Shown in pieces: positions 26,815 through 35,428 of a stretch of 64,000 bases of DNA. Each line of letters begins with the position of its first letter. The first letter of the stretch is position 1. Made by a program: the position numbers and the translations under genes. The stretch comes from Sphingomonas sp. (GTDB lineage Bacteria; Pseudomonadota; Alphaproteobacteria; Sphingomonadales; Sphingomonadaceae): assembly GCF_025363195.1 (NCBI RefSeq), contig NZ_JANYEK010000079.1, forward strand, positions 1 through 64,000. Reading direction: 5' to 3'. The notes below the pieces were generated by a model. It saw only the letters and a program-made list of their open reading frames with translations. It ran no database searches and was not told the origin of the DNA.

Positions 26815-29214
26815 TCAAAGAAACAGTTCGGCGACCGCATCGACGATCGCTTGGGTGTCGAGACGATAGCGGCGGTAAAGATCCGGCAGGTCGCCGGTCT
26901 GGCCGAAGCTGTCGGTGCCCAACGGGCTGACGCGCATGCCCGATACGCCGCCGAGCCACGACAGCGTGGATGGCGCGCCGTCGATGATCGTGACGAGGCC
27001 TGCGCCGGGCGCCAGTGCGCCGAGCAGGGTTTCGACATGCGCGGGCGACCGCGCGCCGCCTGTCCAGCGCTGCGCCTGACGCGCCGACCAGTCCCGATGG
27101 AGCAGATCGGGCGACGTCACCACCAGCAAGCCGAGTCCTGGCAGATCCTCGGTCAGTTCGGCATGTGCGGCGAGCACTTCCGGGGCGATCGCGCCGGTAA
27201 AGACGATCGCCGTATCGCAAGCGCCGCTCGGCGCGATCAGCCAATAACCGCCGTTCAGCGCGCTCTGCTGCCACGCATCGTCCGTGCGCGCGATCTGGGA
27301 AATCGCGCGGGTGGACAGGCGCAGATAGACCGACCCGCCATCGGCCTCCTGCATGTGCGTGAAGGACCAGCGCATGATCAACGCGAGTTCGTCGGCAAAA
27401 GCGGGTTCGAAATAGGTCAGGCCGGGCTGGCCGATGCCGATCAGCGGCGAATTGATCGATTGATGCGCGCCACCCTCCGGCCCCAACGTCACGCCCGATG
27501 GCGTTGCCACGAGCAGGAAGCGCGCATCCTGATAACAGGCATAGTTCAGCGCATCGAGGCCGCGGGCGATGAACGGATCATAGACCGTGCCGATCGGCAT
27601 CAACCGCGTACCGAACAGCGGCGCGGCAAGGCCCAACGCGGCGAGCATCAGGAACAGATTGTTCTCCGCAATACCCAGTTCGATATGCTGGCCGGCACCG
27701 TGGCCGGCCCATTTCTGCGCGGTCGGGATACGGGCTTTCGAGAACACGTCGGTCAGTTCCCGGCGGCGGAACAGCCCGCGCTGGTTGACGAACGCGCCGA
27801 GGTTGGTCGAGACCGTCACGTCGGGCGACGTCGTGACGATCCGGTCGCCCAGCGGATGCCCCGATTTGGCGAGATCGAGCAGGATCCGCCCGAACGCCGC
27901 CTGGGTGGAGAGTTCGTCGCCATCCGGCACGGGCAGGGTGTCGGGCACCGGAACCATCGCCGCCCGGCGGTCCATGCGCAGATCGGCCAGCGCGCTGGCG
28001 TCGACGATCGCCTTGGCCTGTGCCGCGACGTTCGCGCCGAGCCCGCCATAGGGTTCCCATTCCTCACCCGCGACGATGCCGAGACTGTCGCGCAGGCGCT
28101 CGATCTGGCCGGGGTTCATCAGGCCGGAATGGTTGTCCTTGTGCCCGGCGAACGGCAGGCCGTACCCCTTGACGGTATAGGCGATGAACAGGGTCGGCAC
28201 TTCGTCGTCGCACCGCGCGAAGGCGTCGAGCAAGGTGGCGATGCAATGGCCGCCGAGATTGGTCATCAGCGACCCGAGCGCGTCGTCGGTCCATTCGGCG
28301 ATCAGCGCCAGCGTTGCGGGGAATGCGGCAAGATCGGCGGTCAGCCGGACGCGCCAGGCCTCACCGCCCTGATAGGTCAGTGCGGCGAATTCCGCGTTCG
28401 GGCAGGTATCGATCCAATCTTCCAGCGGCGCACCGCCGGGCAAGGCGAACGCCGCGCGCTGGCGCTTGCCGTATTTGAGGGTTTCGACCCGCCAGCCGCA
28501 CGTTTCGAAAATGTCGTCGAACCGGCGGAACATGCGGTCTGCCGTCGTGCTGTCGAGCGACTGCCGGTTGTAATCGACGATCCACCAGCAATTGCGGATG
28601 TCATGCTTGTACGCCTCGATCAGGCATTCGTAGATATTGCCTTCGTCGAGTTCGGCGTCCCCCATCAGTGCGATCATCCGACCGGCGTCCGCCTCGGCCA
28701 GATCGCCATGCGCGATGAGGTAATCCTGGATCAGGCTGGCAAAGGCGGTGATGGCCACGCCGAGGCCAACCGATCCGGTCGAGAAATCGACCGGAATCGT
28801 ATCCTTGGTGCGACTGGGATAGCTTTGCGCGCCGCCAAAGCCGCGATACCGCTGCAGTGCATCGAGGCTCTGTTGGCCGAGTAGGTAATGGATTGCGTGT
28901 AGCACCGGACCGGCATGTGGCTTCACGGCGACCTTGTCGTTGGGGCCGAGCACGCCGAAATACAGTGCTGTCATGATCGCGGTGATCGACGCGCAACTCG
29001 CCTGATGGCCGCCGACCTTCAATCCATCCCGGCTGTCGCGCAGGTGATTGGCATTGTGGATCGTCCAGGACGACAGCCAGCGCAGCCGCGTCTCTATCGT
29101 CTCGAGGATCGCGACCGTCGCGGGATCGGCGGTTGAATTTGGGAAGGTCGGCTGGGGGCCAGTCGGCTGGGGGCCAGTCGGCTGGGCGATGGGGAGCGTG
29201 CGGGTCATATCCAT
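26815..29214 (-). CDS. AceE/MdeB-like 2-oxoacid dehydrogenase E1 (homodimeric type)
   Basis: A 799-residue thiamine diphosphate enzyme of the transketolase fold, close to single-chain pyruvate dehydrogenase E1 (AceE) and to MdeB of Pseudomonas. Cofactor motif: MGDAELDEGNIYECLIEAYK to IVDYNRQSLD. Other family blocks are SCASITAIMTALYFGVL, DFSTGSVGLGVAITAF, HIELGIAENNLFLML and GPEGGAHQSINSPLIG. It would decarboxylate pyruvate or 2-oxobutyrate and needs E2 and E3 partners not in this cluster. A Met-gamma-lyase-like gene is nearby, as in the mdeAB pair, so 2-oxobutyrate is my preferred substrate. The first 25 residues contain PTGPQ repeats encoded by 15-base tandem DNA. Confidence 0.78.
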   Translation of the reverse strand: MDMTRTLPIAQPTGPQPTGPQPTFPNSTADPATVAILETIETRLRWLSSWTIHNANHLRDSRDGLKVGGHQASCASITAIMTALYFGVLGPNDKVAVKPHAGPVLHAIHYLLGQQSLDALQRYRGFGGAQSYPSRTKDTIPVDFSTGSVGLGVAITAFASLIQDYLIAHGDLAEADAGRMIALMGDAELDEGNIYECLIEAYKHDIRNCWWIVDYNRQSLDSTTADRMFRRFDDIFETCGWRVETLKYGKRQRAAFALPGGAPLEDWIDTCPNAEFAALTYQGGEAWRVRLTADLAAFPATLALIAEWTDDALGSLMTNLGGHCIATLLDAFARCDDEVPTLFIAYTVKGYGLPFAGHKDNHSGLMNPGQIERLRDSLGIVAGEEWEPYGGLGANVAAQAKAIVDASALADLRMDRRAAMVPVPDTLPVPDGDELSTQAAFGRILLDLAKSGHPLGDRIVTTSPDVTVSTNLGAFVNQRGLFRRRELTDVFSKARIPTAQKWAGHGAGQHIELGIAENNLFLMLAALGLAAPLFGTRLMPIGTVYDPFIARGLDALNYACYQDARFLLVATPSGVTLGPEGGAHQSINSPLIGIGQPGLTYFEPAFADELALIMRWSFTHMQEADGGSVYLRLSTRAISQIARTDDAWQQSALNGGYWLIAPSGACDTAIVFTGAIAPEVLAAHAELTEDLPGLGLLVVTSPDLLHRDWSARQAQRWTGGARSPAHVETLLGALAPGAGLVTIIDGAPSTLSWLGGVSGMRVSPLGTDSFGQTGDLPDLYRRYRLDTQAIVDAVAELFL
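29148..29182. repeat. 15-base tandem repeats inside the E1 N-terminal codons
   Basis: The unit GTCGGCTGGGGGCCA occurs at 29148-29162 and 29163-29177 and a partial third copy follows. On the coding strand it spells PTGPQ. This low-complexity start is absent from typical AceE proteins and likely arose by slippage. Confidence 0.75.
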
Positions 29215-29271
29215 GCTGGACCGGATAAGGCGTCACGGGCCATGTGCGAAAGCAATTTCGGCATAATGGCC

Positions 29272-30153
29272 TTACGCCAAGTCATCGGCGGTCGCGACCC
29301 CTGCGCGAGCGCCGAATTGCGCGATCAGCCAGGATCGGAACAGCGAGATGGAAGGGTCCGACAGATCCTCCGGACGGAGCTTGAGATAATAGCCATAGCC
29401 GTCCTCGATCGTGGCGTCGTACGGCACGACCAGCCGGCCCGAGGCGATTTCGGGCGCGAACATGTCCAGATCGGCGAGCGCCACGCCGTCGGCGTTCATC
29501 GCATAGCCGACCGAGAGCGACGCGGTGTCGAAGGCAAGGCCGCGGCTGGCATCGAGATCGATCCGGGCCTGCCGGGCATAGGTGCTCCACAACAGTCCGC
29601 GTGGTTCGCCCGATAGCGTCACATGGAGCAGATCGTTGTCGGCGAGGAAGTCCTCGAGCGTCTTGCCGGCATTGGCGGCGGCGACCTCGGGCGAGCACAT
29701 CGGCGCGACACGGACCATCCACAGCAGGTCGGTGACGCGATCGTCGATGTTCGGCCGGTCGAAGACGATCGCCATATCGGTTTCGTTGCTCGGCAGGCCG
29801 GTGACGGGCGAACTTGATATGTCGATGCGGATATCGGGATGGTCGGCATGGAAGGCGCGCAGCATCGGCATCACCACTTGCTGTAACAATGATGGCGGAA
29901 TGTGGATGCGGATCGGCCGGCCGGCGTCGGGATTGGTGCTGATCGCATTCATCGTATGTTCGAGCCGGTCGAACGAGCGCCGCACCTCGGGCAGGAGCGC
30001 CAGGCCGGCGGCGGTCAGGACGAGCTTCTGCCCGGAGCGGTCGAAAAGTTTCTGGCCGAGCAACTCTTCCAGGCTGATGATGTGCCGGCTGACCGCGCTC
30101 TGCGACACGTTGAGCGCCTGGGCGCCCGCCGTGAAGCTCAACCGCTGCCCCAC
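29272..30153 (-). CDS. LysR/GcvA-like regulator with non-standard start
   Basis: The visible frame from GTG at 30153 gives 293 residues beginning GQRLSFTAGAQALNVSQSAV, a winged helix-turn-helix, and a C-terminal ligand domain as in GcvA-type regulators. The same frame extends upstream without a stop to 30240 and spells WLPLNALRAFDAV, which is the conserved first helix of the family, but no ATG, GTG or TTG starts it. Either CTG or ATA is used, an indel separates it from the ATG at 30241, or a shortened protein is made. It faces the Rieske gene across a shared control region and probably regulates the catabolic cluster. Confidence 0.75.
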   Translation of the reverse strand: MGQRLSFTAGAQALNVSQSAVSRHIISLEELLGQKLFDRSGQKLVLTAAGLALLPEVRRSFDRLEHTMNAISTNPDAGRPIRIHIPPSLLQQVVMPMLRAFHADHPDIRIDISSSPVTGLPSNETDMAIVFDRPNIDDRVTDLLWMVRVAPMCSPEVAAANAGKTLEDFLADNDLLHVTLSGEPRGLLWSTYARQARIDLDASRGLAFDTASLSVGYAMNADGVALADLDMFAPEIASGRLVVPYDATIEDGYGYYLKLRPEDLSDPSISLFRSWLIAQFGARAGVATADDLA

Positions 30154-30380
30154 CGCGTCGAACGCACGCAGCGCATTGAGCGGCAGCCAGCGGCGATTGA
30201 CGGTTTTCGCGCGTATTATTGTTCCAGCCTCCCGAGCTCATGACTATTTGCGATACCAACCGCGTTTTTTGTCGCCGCGCAACCGTTTGGCGAAGCGATT
30301 GTCGCACTTACAGATTTTCACATGCGGCCATGCGCAAATGCGATTTTCCGTGAACCGCGCGCTCATGCAGACCTTTCGCC

Positions 30381-31622
30381 ATGATGAGTTGGGGGCCTGT
30401 GGTGGATCTGGACGGCATAAAGGCGATGCTGCGCGACCGGCCGACCGGCCATTCGTTGCCGCAGGGGCTGTATAACGATCCCGCCGCGTTCGATTTCGAT
30501 CTTACCGCGATCTTCGGGACATCGTGGTTGCTCGCCGGGTTCGAGGCCGAGGTGCGGCGACCGGGGGACTATCTGTCCTTCATGGTCGGGCGCTGGCCGG
30601 TGCTGATCGTGCGCGGGCGGGACGGCGTGATCCGCGGTTTCCACAACAGCTGTCGGCATCGCGGGTCGATCCTGTGCGGGCCGGGGCAAGGCAACCTGCC
30701 CCGGCTGACCTGCCCCTATCATCGCTGGACCTACGGGCTGGACGGGCGGCTGATCGCGGCGGGGCGGATGCCCGAGGGGTTCGACAAGGGTGCCTATCCG
30801 CTGGGCCAGGTGCATCTTGAGACGATTGCGGGTGCGATCTTCATCTGCCTGGCCGAGACGGCGCCCGATATCGCGACGTTGCGCAGCGACCTGACGCCGC
30901 TGCTCGCGCCGCACGACCTGCTCCACGCCAAGGTGGCGCATAAGGCGGTGCTGGTCGAGAACGCCAATTGGAAGCTCGTGATGGAGAATGGGCGCGAATG
31001 CTATCATTGCGCATCGGGCCACCCGGAACTGTCGCACACGTTCCCGGTCGGCGCGGCGGAATATTTCGATCTGGAGGAGGAGGGGGCCAGGGCGTTCGAG
31101 ACGCGGATGACCGAACTCGGCCTGCCCAGCGGCCCGGCGGGCGAAGAGTGGTGGCAGGCGGTGCGCTTCGCGCTCAACCCCGGCACCGTGGCGATGACCA
31201 CCAGCGGCGATTTCGCGGTGAAGAAGCTGATGTGCGCGGCGGGCGATGGCGATCTGGGGTCGCTGCGCTGGGCGATCGAGCCGAACAATTTCTGCCATTC
31301 GACCTCGGAATATACCTTCTCGTTCAACGCCATGCCGGTGTCTCCGACCGAGACGCATGTGGTGTCGACCTGGCTGGTGCATGAGGATGCGTTGGAGGGC
31401 GTGGATTACGACGTCGAAACGCTGACCCATCTGTGGACGCAGACCAATTTGCAGGACAAGGAATTCGCCGAGCACAACCAGATCGGCATCCGCTCGCCCG
31501 GCTATCGTCCCGGCCCGTACAGCCCGACGGCGGAATCGCTGACGTTGCGCTTCATCGACTGGTATTGCGCGCGGGCGGCGGACTTCATCGATCGCGCCGC
31601 TTCCGGTCAGGTCGGGGCATGA
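30381..31622 (+). CDS. Rieske non-heme iron oxygenase alpha subunit, GbcA-like
   Basis: A 413-residue ring-hydroxylating-type oxygenase. The Rieske ligands are Cys91, His93, Cys111 and His114 (CxHx17CxxH). The mononuclear iron His pair is His209 and His214 in MENGRECYHCASGH. The NWKLVMENGRECYHC block is like glycine betaine monooxygenase GbcA and other N-demethylating Rieske enzymes. It should remove a methyl group from a quaternary ammonium as formaldehyde. No reductase gene of the GbcB type lies near, so electrons must come from elsewhere. It is the first gene of the plus-strand operon and overlaps the PLP gene by four bases. Confidence 0.85.
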   Translation: MMSWGPVVDLDGIKAMLRDRPTGHSLPQGLYNDPAAFDFDLTAIFGTSWLLAGFEAEVRRPGDYLSFMVGRWPVLIVRGRDGVIRGFHNSCRHRGSILCGPGQGNLPRLTCPYHRWTYGLDGRLIAAGRMPEGFDKGAYPLGQVHLETIAGAIFICLAETAPDIATLRSDLTPLLAPHDLLHAKVAHKAVLVENANWKLVMENGRECYHCASGHPELSHTFPVGAAEYFDLEEEGARAFETRMTELGLPSGPAGEEWWQAVRFALNPGTVAMTTSGDFAVKKLMCAAGDGDLGSLRWAIEPNNFCHSTSEYTFSFNAMPVSPTETHVVSTWLVHEDALEGVDYDVETLTHLWTQTNLQDKEFAEHNQIGIRSPGYRPGPYSPTAESLTLRFIDWYCARAADFIDRAASGQVGA

Positions 31623-32878
31623 AGGCGGACGATATGGGTAACTGGCATCCCGAAACACTGGCCGTGCGCGCCGGATACGATCCCGCCAGCGCGTCCAATG
31701 CCGCGAAGCCACCGATCTACATGACATCGACCTTCGCCTATGCCTCGGCGCGGCAGGCGAAGGACATTCACGAGGCGTATTTCGACGGCACCGGGCCGGA
31801 AGTCGGCAAGCCCGGCCATATCTATTCGCGGCTTGGCCATCCCAATCTTGACATGGTCGAGGGGCGGCTGGCCGCGCTTGACGGGGCAGAGGGCGCGGCG
31901 GTGTTCAACAGCGGCATGGCCACGCATGTCGCGATCGCGCTGGCGCATCTGCGGCCGGGCGACAGCGTGGTCTTCAGCCGGCCGATCTATGGCGGCACCA
32001 ACGGGCTGTACACCAATTTGATGCCGCAGTTCGACGTGACGCAGGCGGCGTTCACCGATGGCTGCGATCGGGCGAATATCGAGGGGGCGGTGGCCGAAGC
32101 GTTGGCCGCCGGGCCGCTGAAACTGATCGTGCTGGAAAGCCCGGCCAATCCGACGGCGGCGATTATCGATATCGCGCTGGTGGTGGAGATCGCCGACGCG
32201 ATCGGCCTGCGCAACGGGCTGAGGCCGCTGGTGGTGGTGGACAACACGCTGCTCGGCCCGATGATGCAGCGCCCGATCGCTCTCGGCGCGGACCTGTGCA
32301 TGACCAGCCTGACCAAATATTGCGGCGGGCATAGTGACCTGCTGGCGGGTGGCGTCTCGGGTACGGAGGCGCTGGTCGCGCCGCTCCGGTTGCTCCGCAC
32401 GACCTTGGGCAGTCATCTCGATCCGTATACCAGCTGGCTGGTGCTGCGCTCGATGGAGACGCTGCACCTTCGCGTCGAGCGGGCGATGGACAATGCCCGC
32501 AAGGTGGCCGAATTCCTGCGCGATGCACCCCGGGTGGCGGGTATCACGTTCCTCGGATTTCTGGCGGAGGGAACGCCGCAACGGGCGGTCTATGACCGGC
32601 AGTGCAAGGCGGCAGGATCGACCTTTTCCTTCGTCTTGGCTGGCGGTGAGGCGGAGGCGTTTCGTTTCCTCGATGCGCTGAAGCTGTTGCGCTTCGCGGT
32701 CAGCCTCGGGGGATCGGAAACGCTGATCACGCATCCGGCGACGACGACGCATTACGCGATTTCCGCGGCAGAGCGCGCGCAGGGCGGCATTACCGATGCA
32801 ACGTTGCGCCTGTCGGTCGGGATCGAGCATGTCGATGACCTGATCGCCGATCTGGCGCAGGCGCTGGACGCGATCTGA
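31619..32878 (+). CDS. Cys/Met metabolism PLP-dependent enzyme, Met-gamma-lyase-like
   Basis: A 419-residue enzyme of the cystathionine gamma-synthase/Met gamma-lyase family. Visible sites: phosphate contacts YSRLGHPN (Tyr69, Arg71), Tyr124 in RPIYGG, Asp208 in VVVDN, and PLP Lys233 in SLTKYCGGHSD. It would catalyse gamma-elimination or replacement on a homoserine or methionine derivative, giving 2-oxobutyrate. The start at 31619 overlaps the Rieske stop (ATGA); a longer frame to 31433 lies inside the Rieske gene. Position next to an MdeB-like E1 resembles mdeA-mdeB pairs. Confidence 0.85.
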   Translation: MKADDMGNWHPETLAVRAGYDPASASNAAKPPIYMTSTFAYASARQAKDIHEAYFDGTGPEVGKPGHIYSRLGHPNLDMVEGRLAALDGAEGAAVFNSGMATHVAIALAHLRPGDSVVFSRPIYGGTNGLYTNLMPQFDVTQAAFTDGCDRANIEGAVAEALAAGPLKLIVLESPANPTAAIIDIALVVEIADAIGLRNGLRPLVVVDNTLLGPMMQRPIALGADLCMTSLTKYCGGHSDLLAGGVSGTEALVAPLRLLRTTLGSHLDPYTSWLVLRSMETLHLRVERAMDNARKVAEFLRDAPRVAGITFLGFLAEGTPQRAVYDRQCKAAGSTFSFVLAGGEAEAFRFLDALKLLRFAVSLGGSETLITHPATTTHYAISAAERAQGGITDATLRLSVGIEHVDDLIADLAQALDAI

Positions 32879-34287
32879 TGGCGGTCGATGTCCATGCGAT
32901 CGACGGCAAGATTCGGGCGCCGGATAGCCGCTTCGACGTCGTGGTGGTCGGCGCGGGAACCGCCGGGACGGCGGCGGCGATCGCAGCGGCACGGGGCGGC
33001 GCGAGCGTGTTGCTGCTGGACGAACATCCCGTGCCGGGGGCGCTGATCGGCACCGACGTGCCGTTCTATTTCGGTGGCCGGGCGACGGCCGCGGTGCAGC
33101 AATCGGGTCGGATGCTGGAACAGCTGTTCGGCGCCAATCCTGCCCTGGAGCAGGCCTTCGAGGTGGGCGTGGATGTACGGCTCGGCACGGTCGCGTGGGG
33201 GCTGTATGTGAATGGTCCGGCGATGCGCGCCTTGTCCGAACCTTTGCTGGGCATCGCGGATGGCGAGGCGGCGTGCATGGTCGGCTTCGACCGGTTGGTC
33301 TTGGCGACCGGCGCGCGCGACGTGGTGCTGGGCTTTGCCGGATGGTCGCAGCTGGGTGTGATGGGGGCACAGGGTTTTGCGGCCTTGCTCACGCGCTATG
33401 ATGCGCTGGCCAGCCGGCGGGTGCTCGTCGTCGGGTCGGACGCGCTCGGGCTGGAGACGGCGTTGCTCGCGCTGGCGCACGGGATTGCGGTAACCGGCAT
33501 CGTCGAGATCGCTGACCGCGTGCAGGGACCGGCACACCTTGCGGCCCAGGTTGCGGCGGCGGGCGTCGCGGTGTTCCTCGGCCACACGATTGCCGAAGCG
33601 CGCGGCGGGATTGACGGAATCCATGGCGTCACACTCTCGGACGGAGTCCGTATGCAAGACGTGGATTGCGACACGATGGTGCTCGCCATCGGCGCGATCC
33701 CGGCGACCGAACTGCTGCTCGCCGCCGATGCCAAACCGGACGACCGCATCACGTTGATCGGTGATTGCGCCGACGTCGTGCCGCCCAGCGCCGATCGCCT
33801 GCAGGCCTGGGCCAGCGCGCTCGCAACGTACGCCCCCGTCAATACCATCGTCTGCCAGTGCGAGGACGTCACCCGCGCCGACCTGCTCGGCGTTCAGCCG
33901 CCCAACTATCTTGCCCGTCCGGAGCGCATGGCCGCGCGTTCGCTCGCGTCCTTGCAAGGTGATGGGCCGTCACACCCCGACCAGATCAAGCGCCTGACCC
34001 GCGCCGGCATGGGCCAGTGTCAGGGCCGCCGCTGCCGCGAACAGGTGCGCTGTCTGCTCGCACAGGCCGACGGTGTCCCGCTCGACCAAATACCGGTCGC
34101 CAGTTTCCGTGCGCCGGTCCGTCCGGTCCCGCTCGCCATCCTCGCCGACTGGCAGGAGGGGGCCGACATGACCACCGGTTGGGACGTGTGGTTCGGCATA
34201 CCGACGCAGTGGACGCCCTATGCGGCGATCGGCACGCCCGCGGAGGCGGAGATCGTGTCTGGACTGGGCGGCAACATGCATGTCTGA
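32878..34287 (+). CDS. Opine-oxidase subunit A / HcnB-like FAD and [2Fe-2S] protein
   Basis: A 469-residue flavoprotein. FAD motif VVVGAGTAGTAAAIAAARGG at residues 21-40, a second nucleotide fold at VLVVGSDALGLET, and near the C-terminus a four-Cys BFD-like site (CQCEDVT and GQCQGRRC) for a [2Fe-2S] cluster. This is the architecture of opine oxidase OoxA, HcnB and amine or proline dehydrogenase alpha subunits. It pairs with the next gene, which it overlaps by eight bases. The small ferredoxin-like third subunit of those systems is not encoded here. Its role is probably oxidation of an N-substituted amino acid. Confidence 0.82.
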   Translation: MAVDVHAIDGKIRAPDSRFDVVVVGAGTAGTAAAIAAARGGASVLLLDEHPVPGALIGTDVPFYFGGRATAAVQQSGRMLEQLFGANPALEQAFEVGVDVRLGTVAWGLYVNGPAMRALSEPLLGIADGEAACMVGFDRLVLATGARDVVLGFAGWSQLGVMGAQGFAALLTRYDALASRRVLVVGSDALGLETALLALAHGIAVTGIVEIADRVQGPAHLAAQVAAAGVAVFLGHTIAEARGGIDGIHGVTLSDGVRMQDVDCDTMVLAIGAIPATELLLAADAKPDDRITLIGDCADVVPPSADRLQAWASALATYAPVNTIVCQCEDVTRADLLGVQPPNYLARPERMAARSLASLQGDGPSHPDQIKRLTRAGMGQCQGRRCREQVRCLLAQADGVPLDQIPVASFRAPVRPVPLAILADWQEGADMTTGWDVWFGIPTQWTPYAAIGTPAEAEIVSGLGGNMHV

Positions 34288-35428
34288 CGGCAGCCTGCCC
34301 ACGGGCGCATCGGTCGTCGTCATCGGCGCGGGGGTCACCGGCCTCAGCGCGGGGTGGTGGCTGGCGCGCTCTGGGCTCGACGTCGTCGTGATCGACAAGG
34401 GCATTGTCGGCTGGGAGGCATCGGGTCGCAATGGCGGCGGCGCATCGCATTACCAGAGCCCGCTATTCGCCGAGGAACAGCGGATGTGGCCGCAGATGGA
34501 CGATCTGCTCGGCTATCCGACCGAATATGTCCGCGAACGGATCATCATCCAGCGCGATTCCGAATTGCTCGACCATTACCGCGCGGTTGGGCGGATGTGC
34601 ACGGCGATGGGATATCAGGTCGACGATCTCGATGCGCGACAGGCACAGGGGATGGTTCCGCTGACCGATCACACCTGCCTTGGCGGCATCCATCTGCGCT
34701 TTGGCGGCCACGCCAATCCGCAGCGTACCGTGCAGGCCTATGCCTGGGCGTTGCAGGATCTGGGCGGGCGCGTCGTGCAGCATTGCCCGGTGCTCGAGAT
34801 TGAAACCCGGGGCGGCAAGGCGAGCGCCGTCGTCACCGCGCGCGGGCGGATCGCCTGCGATGCGCTGGTCGTCGCGGCAGGCCCGCAAACGCAAGCCCTG
34901 ATCGCGCCGCTCGGCGTGTACTTCCCACTGGCAGCGGCACGCGCGGAGATGATCGTTACAGAACCCGCACCGCTGATGCCGATTGGAGGCGTGGACGGGA
35001 ATGGCCTATATGGTCGCCAAACCTTACGGGGAAACCTCGTCTTCGGGGGTGGCCCGCATGAGTGGATCACCACCGCGCCGGATGGGCCACCGGGTCGTCC
35101 GACCTCTCCACTGGTCCGGAATCTCGCGCGCCGCGTGGCAGAGATGTTTCCCAAGGCCGCGGGCCTGAATGTCATCCGTAGCTGGGCCGGGGTGGTCGAG
35201 AATACACCCGATGGCCGCCCGATTCTCGACCGTCCAGCTGACCCCGGCAACCTCACCGTCGCCACTATGTCGGGCGTCGGGTTCGGCCTCTCGCCGGCCA
35301 GCGGCCATGCGATCCGCGATCTGGTGATCGACGGCGTGTGTTCCTTTGCGGAAATCTCAAAGCTCGGCCTCGCGCGGTTCGCAAGCCTCGAACCCGATTG
35401 GCGTGAGCAGCGCGGGTGGGCCGCATGA
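34280..35428 (+). CDS. Opine-oxidase subunit B / HcnC-like FAD oxidoreductase
   Basis: A 382-residue D-amino-acid-oxidase-type flavoprotein. The FAD motif VVVIGAGVTGLSAGWWLARS leads, followed by IDKGIVGWEASGRNGGG, VAAGPQTQALI and the C-terminal GVGFGLSPASGHAIRDLV. It matches catalytic beta subunits of opine oxidase, HcnC and related amine dehydrogenases and sits directly after the A-type subunit. The ATG at 34280 lies in the overlap; the frame to 34220 has no value. It likely oxidises a C-N bond of the same substrate as its partner and passes electrons to the A subunit. Confidence 0.82.
   Translation: MSDGSLPTGASVVVIGAGVTGLSAGWWLARSGLDVVVIDKGIVGWEASGRNGGGASHYQSPLFAEEQRMWPQMDDLLGYPTEYVRERIIIQRDSELLDHYRAVGRMCTAMGYQVDDLDARQAQGMVPLTDHTCLGGIHLRFGGHANPQRTVQAYAWALQDLGGRVVQHCPVLEIETRGGKASAVVTARGRIACDALVVAAGPQTQALIAPLGVYFPLAAARAEMIVTEPAPLMPIGGVDGNGLYGRQTLRGNLVFGGGPHEWITTAPDGPPGRPTSPLVRNLARRVAEMFPKAAGLNVIRSWAGVVENTPDGRPILDRPADPGNLTVATMSGVGFGLSPASGHAIRDLVIDGVCSFAEISKLGLARFASLEPDWREQRGWAA

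Noticed and set aside
26749..28884. A 711-codon open frame on the plus strand
   Set aside because: It is antisense to the E1 gene, has no domain and reflects the high GC content; the minus-strand frame carries all family motifs.
33487..33510. Further GTAACC sites as sigma-F promoters
   Set aside because: GTAACC sites at about 11244, 33490, 52624 and 63125 lack CGAA at 16 bases and lie inside genes.
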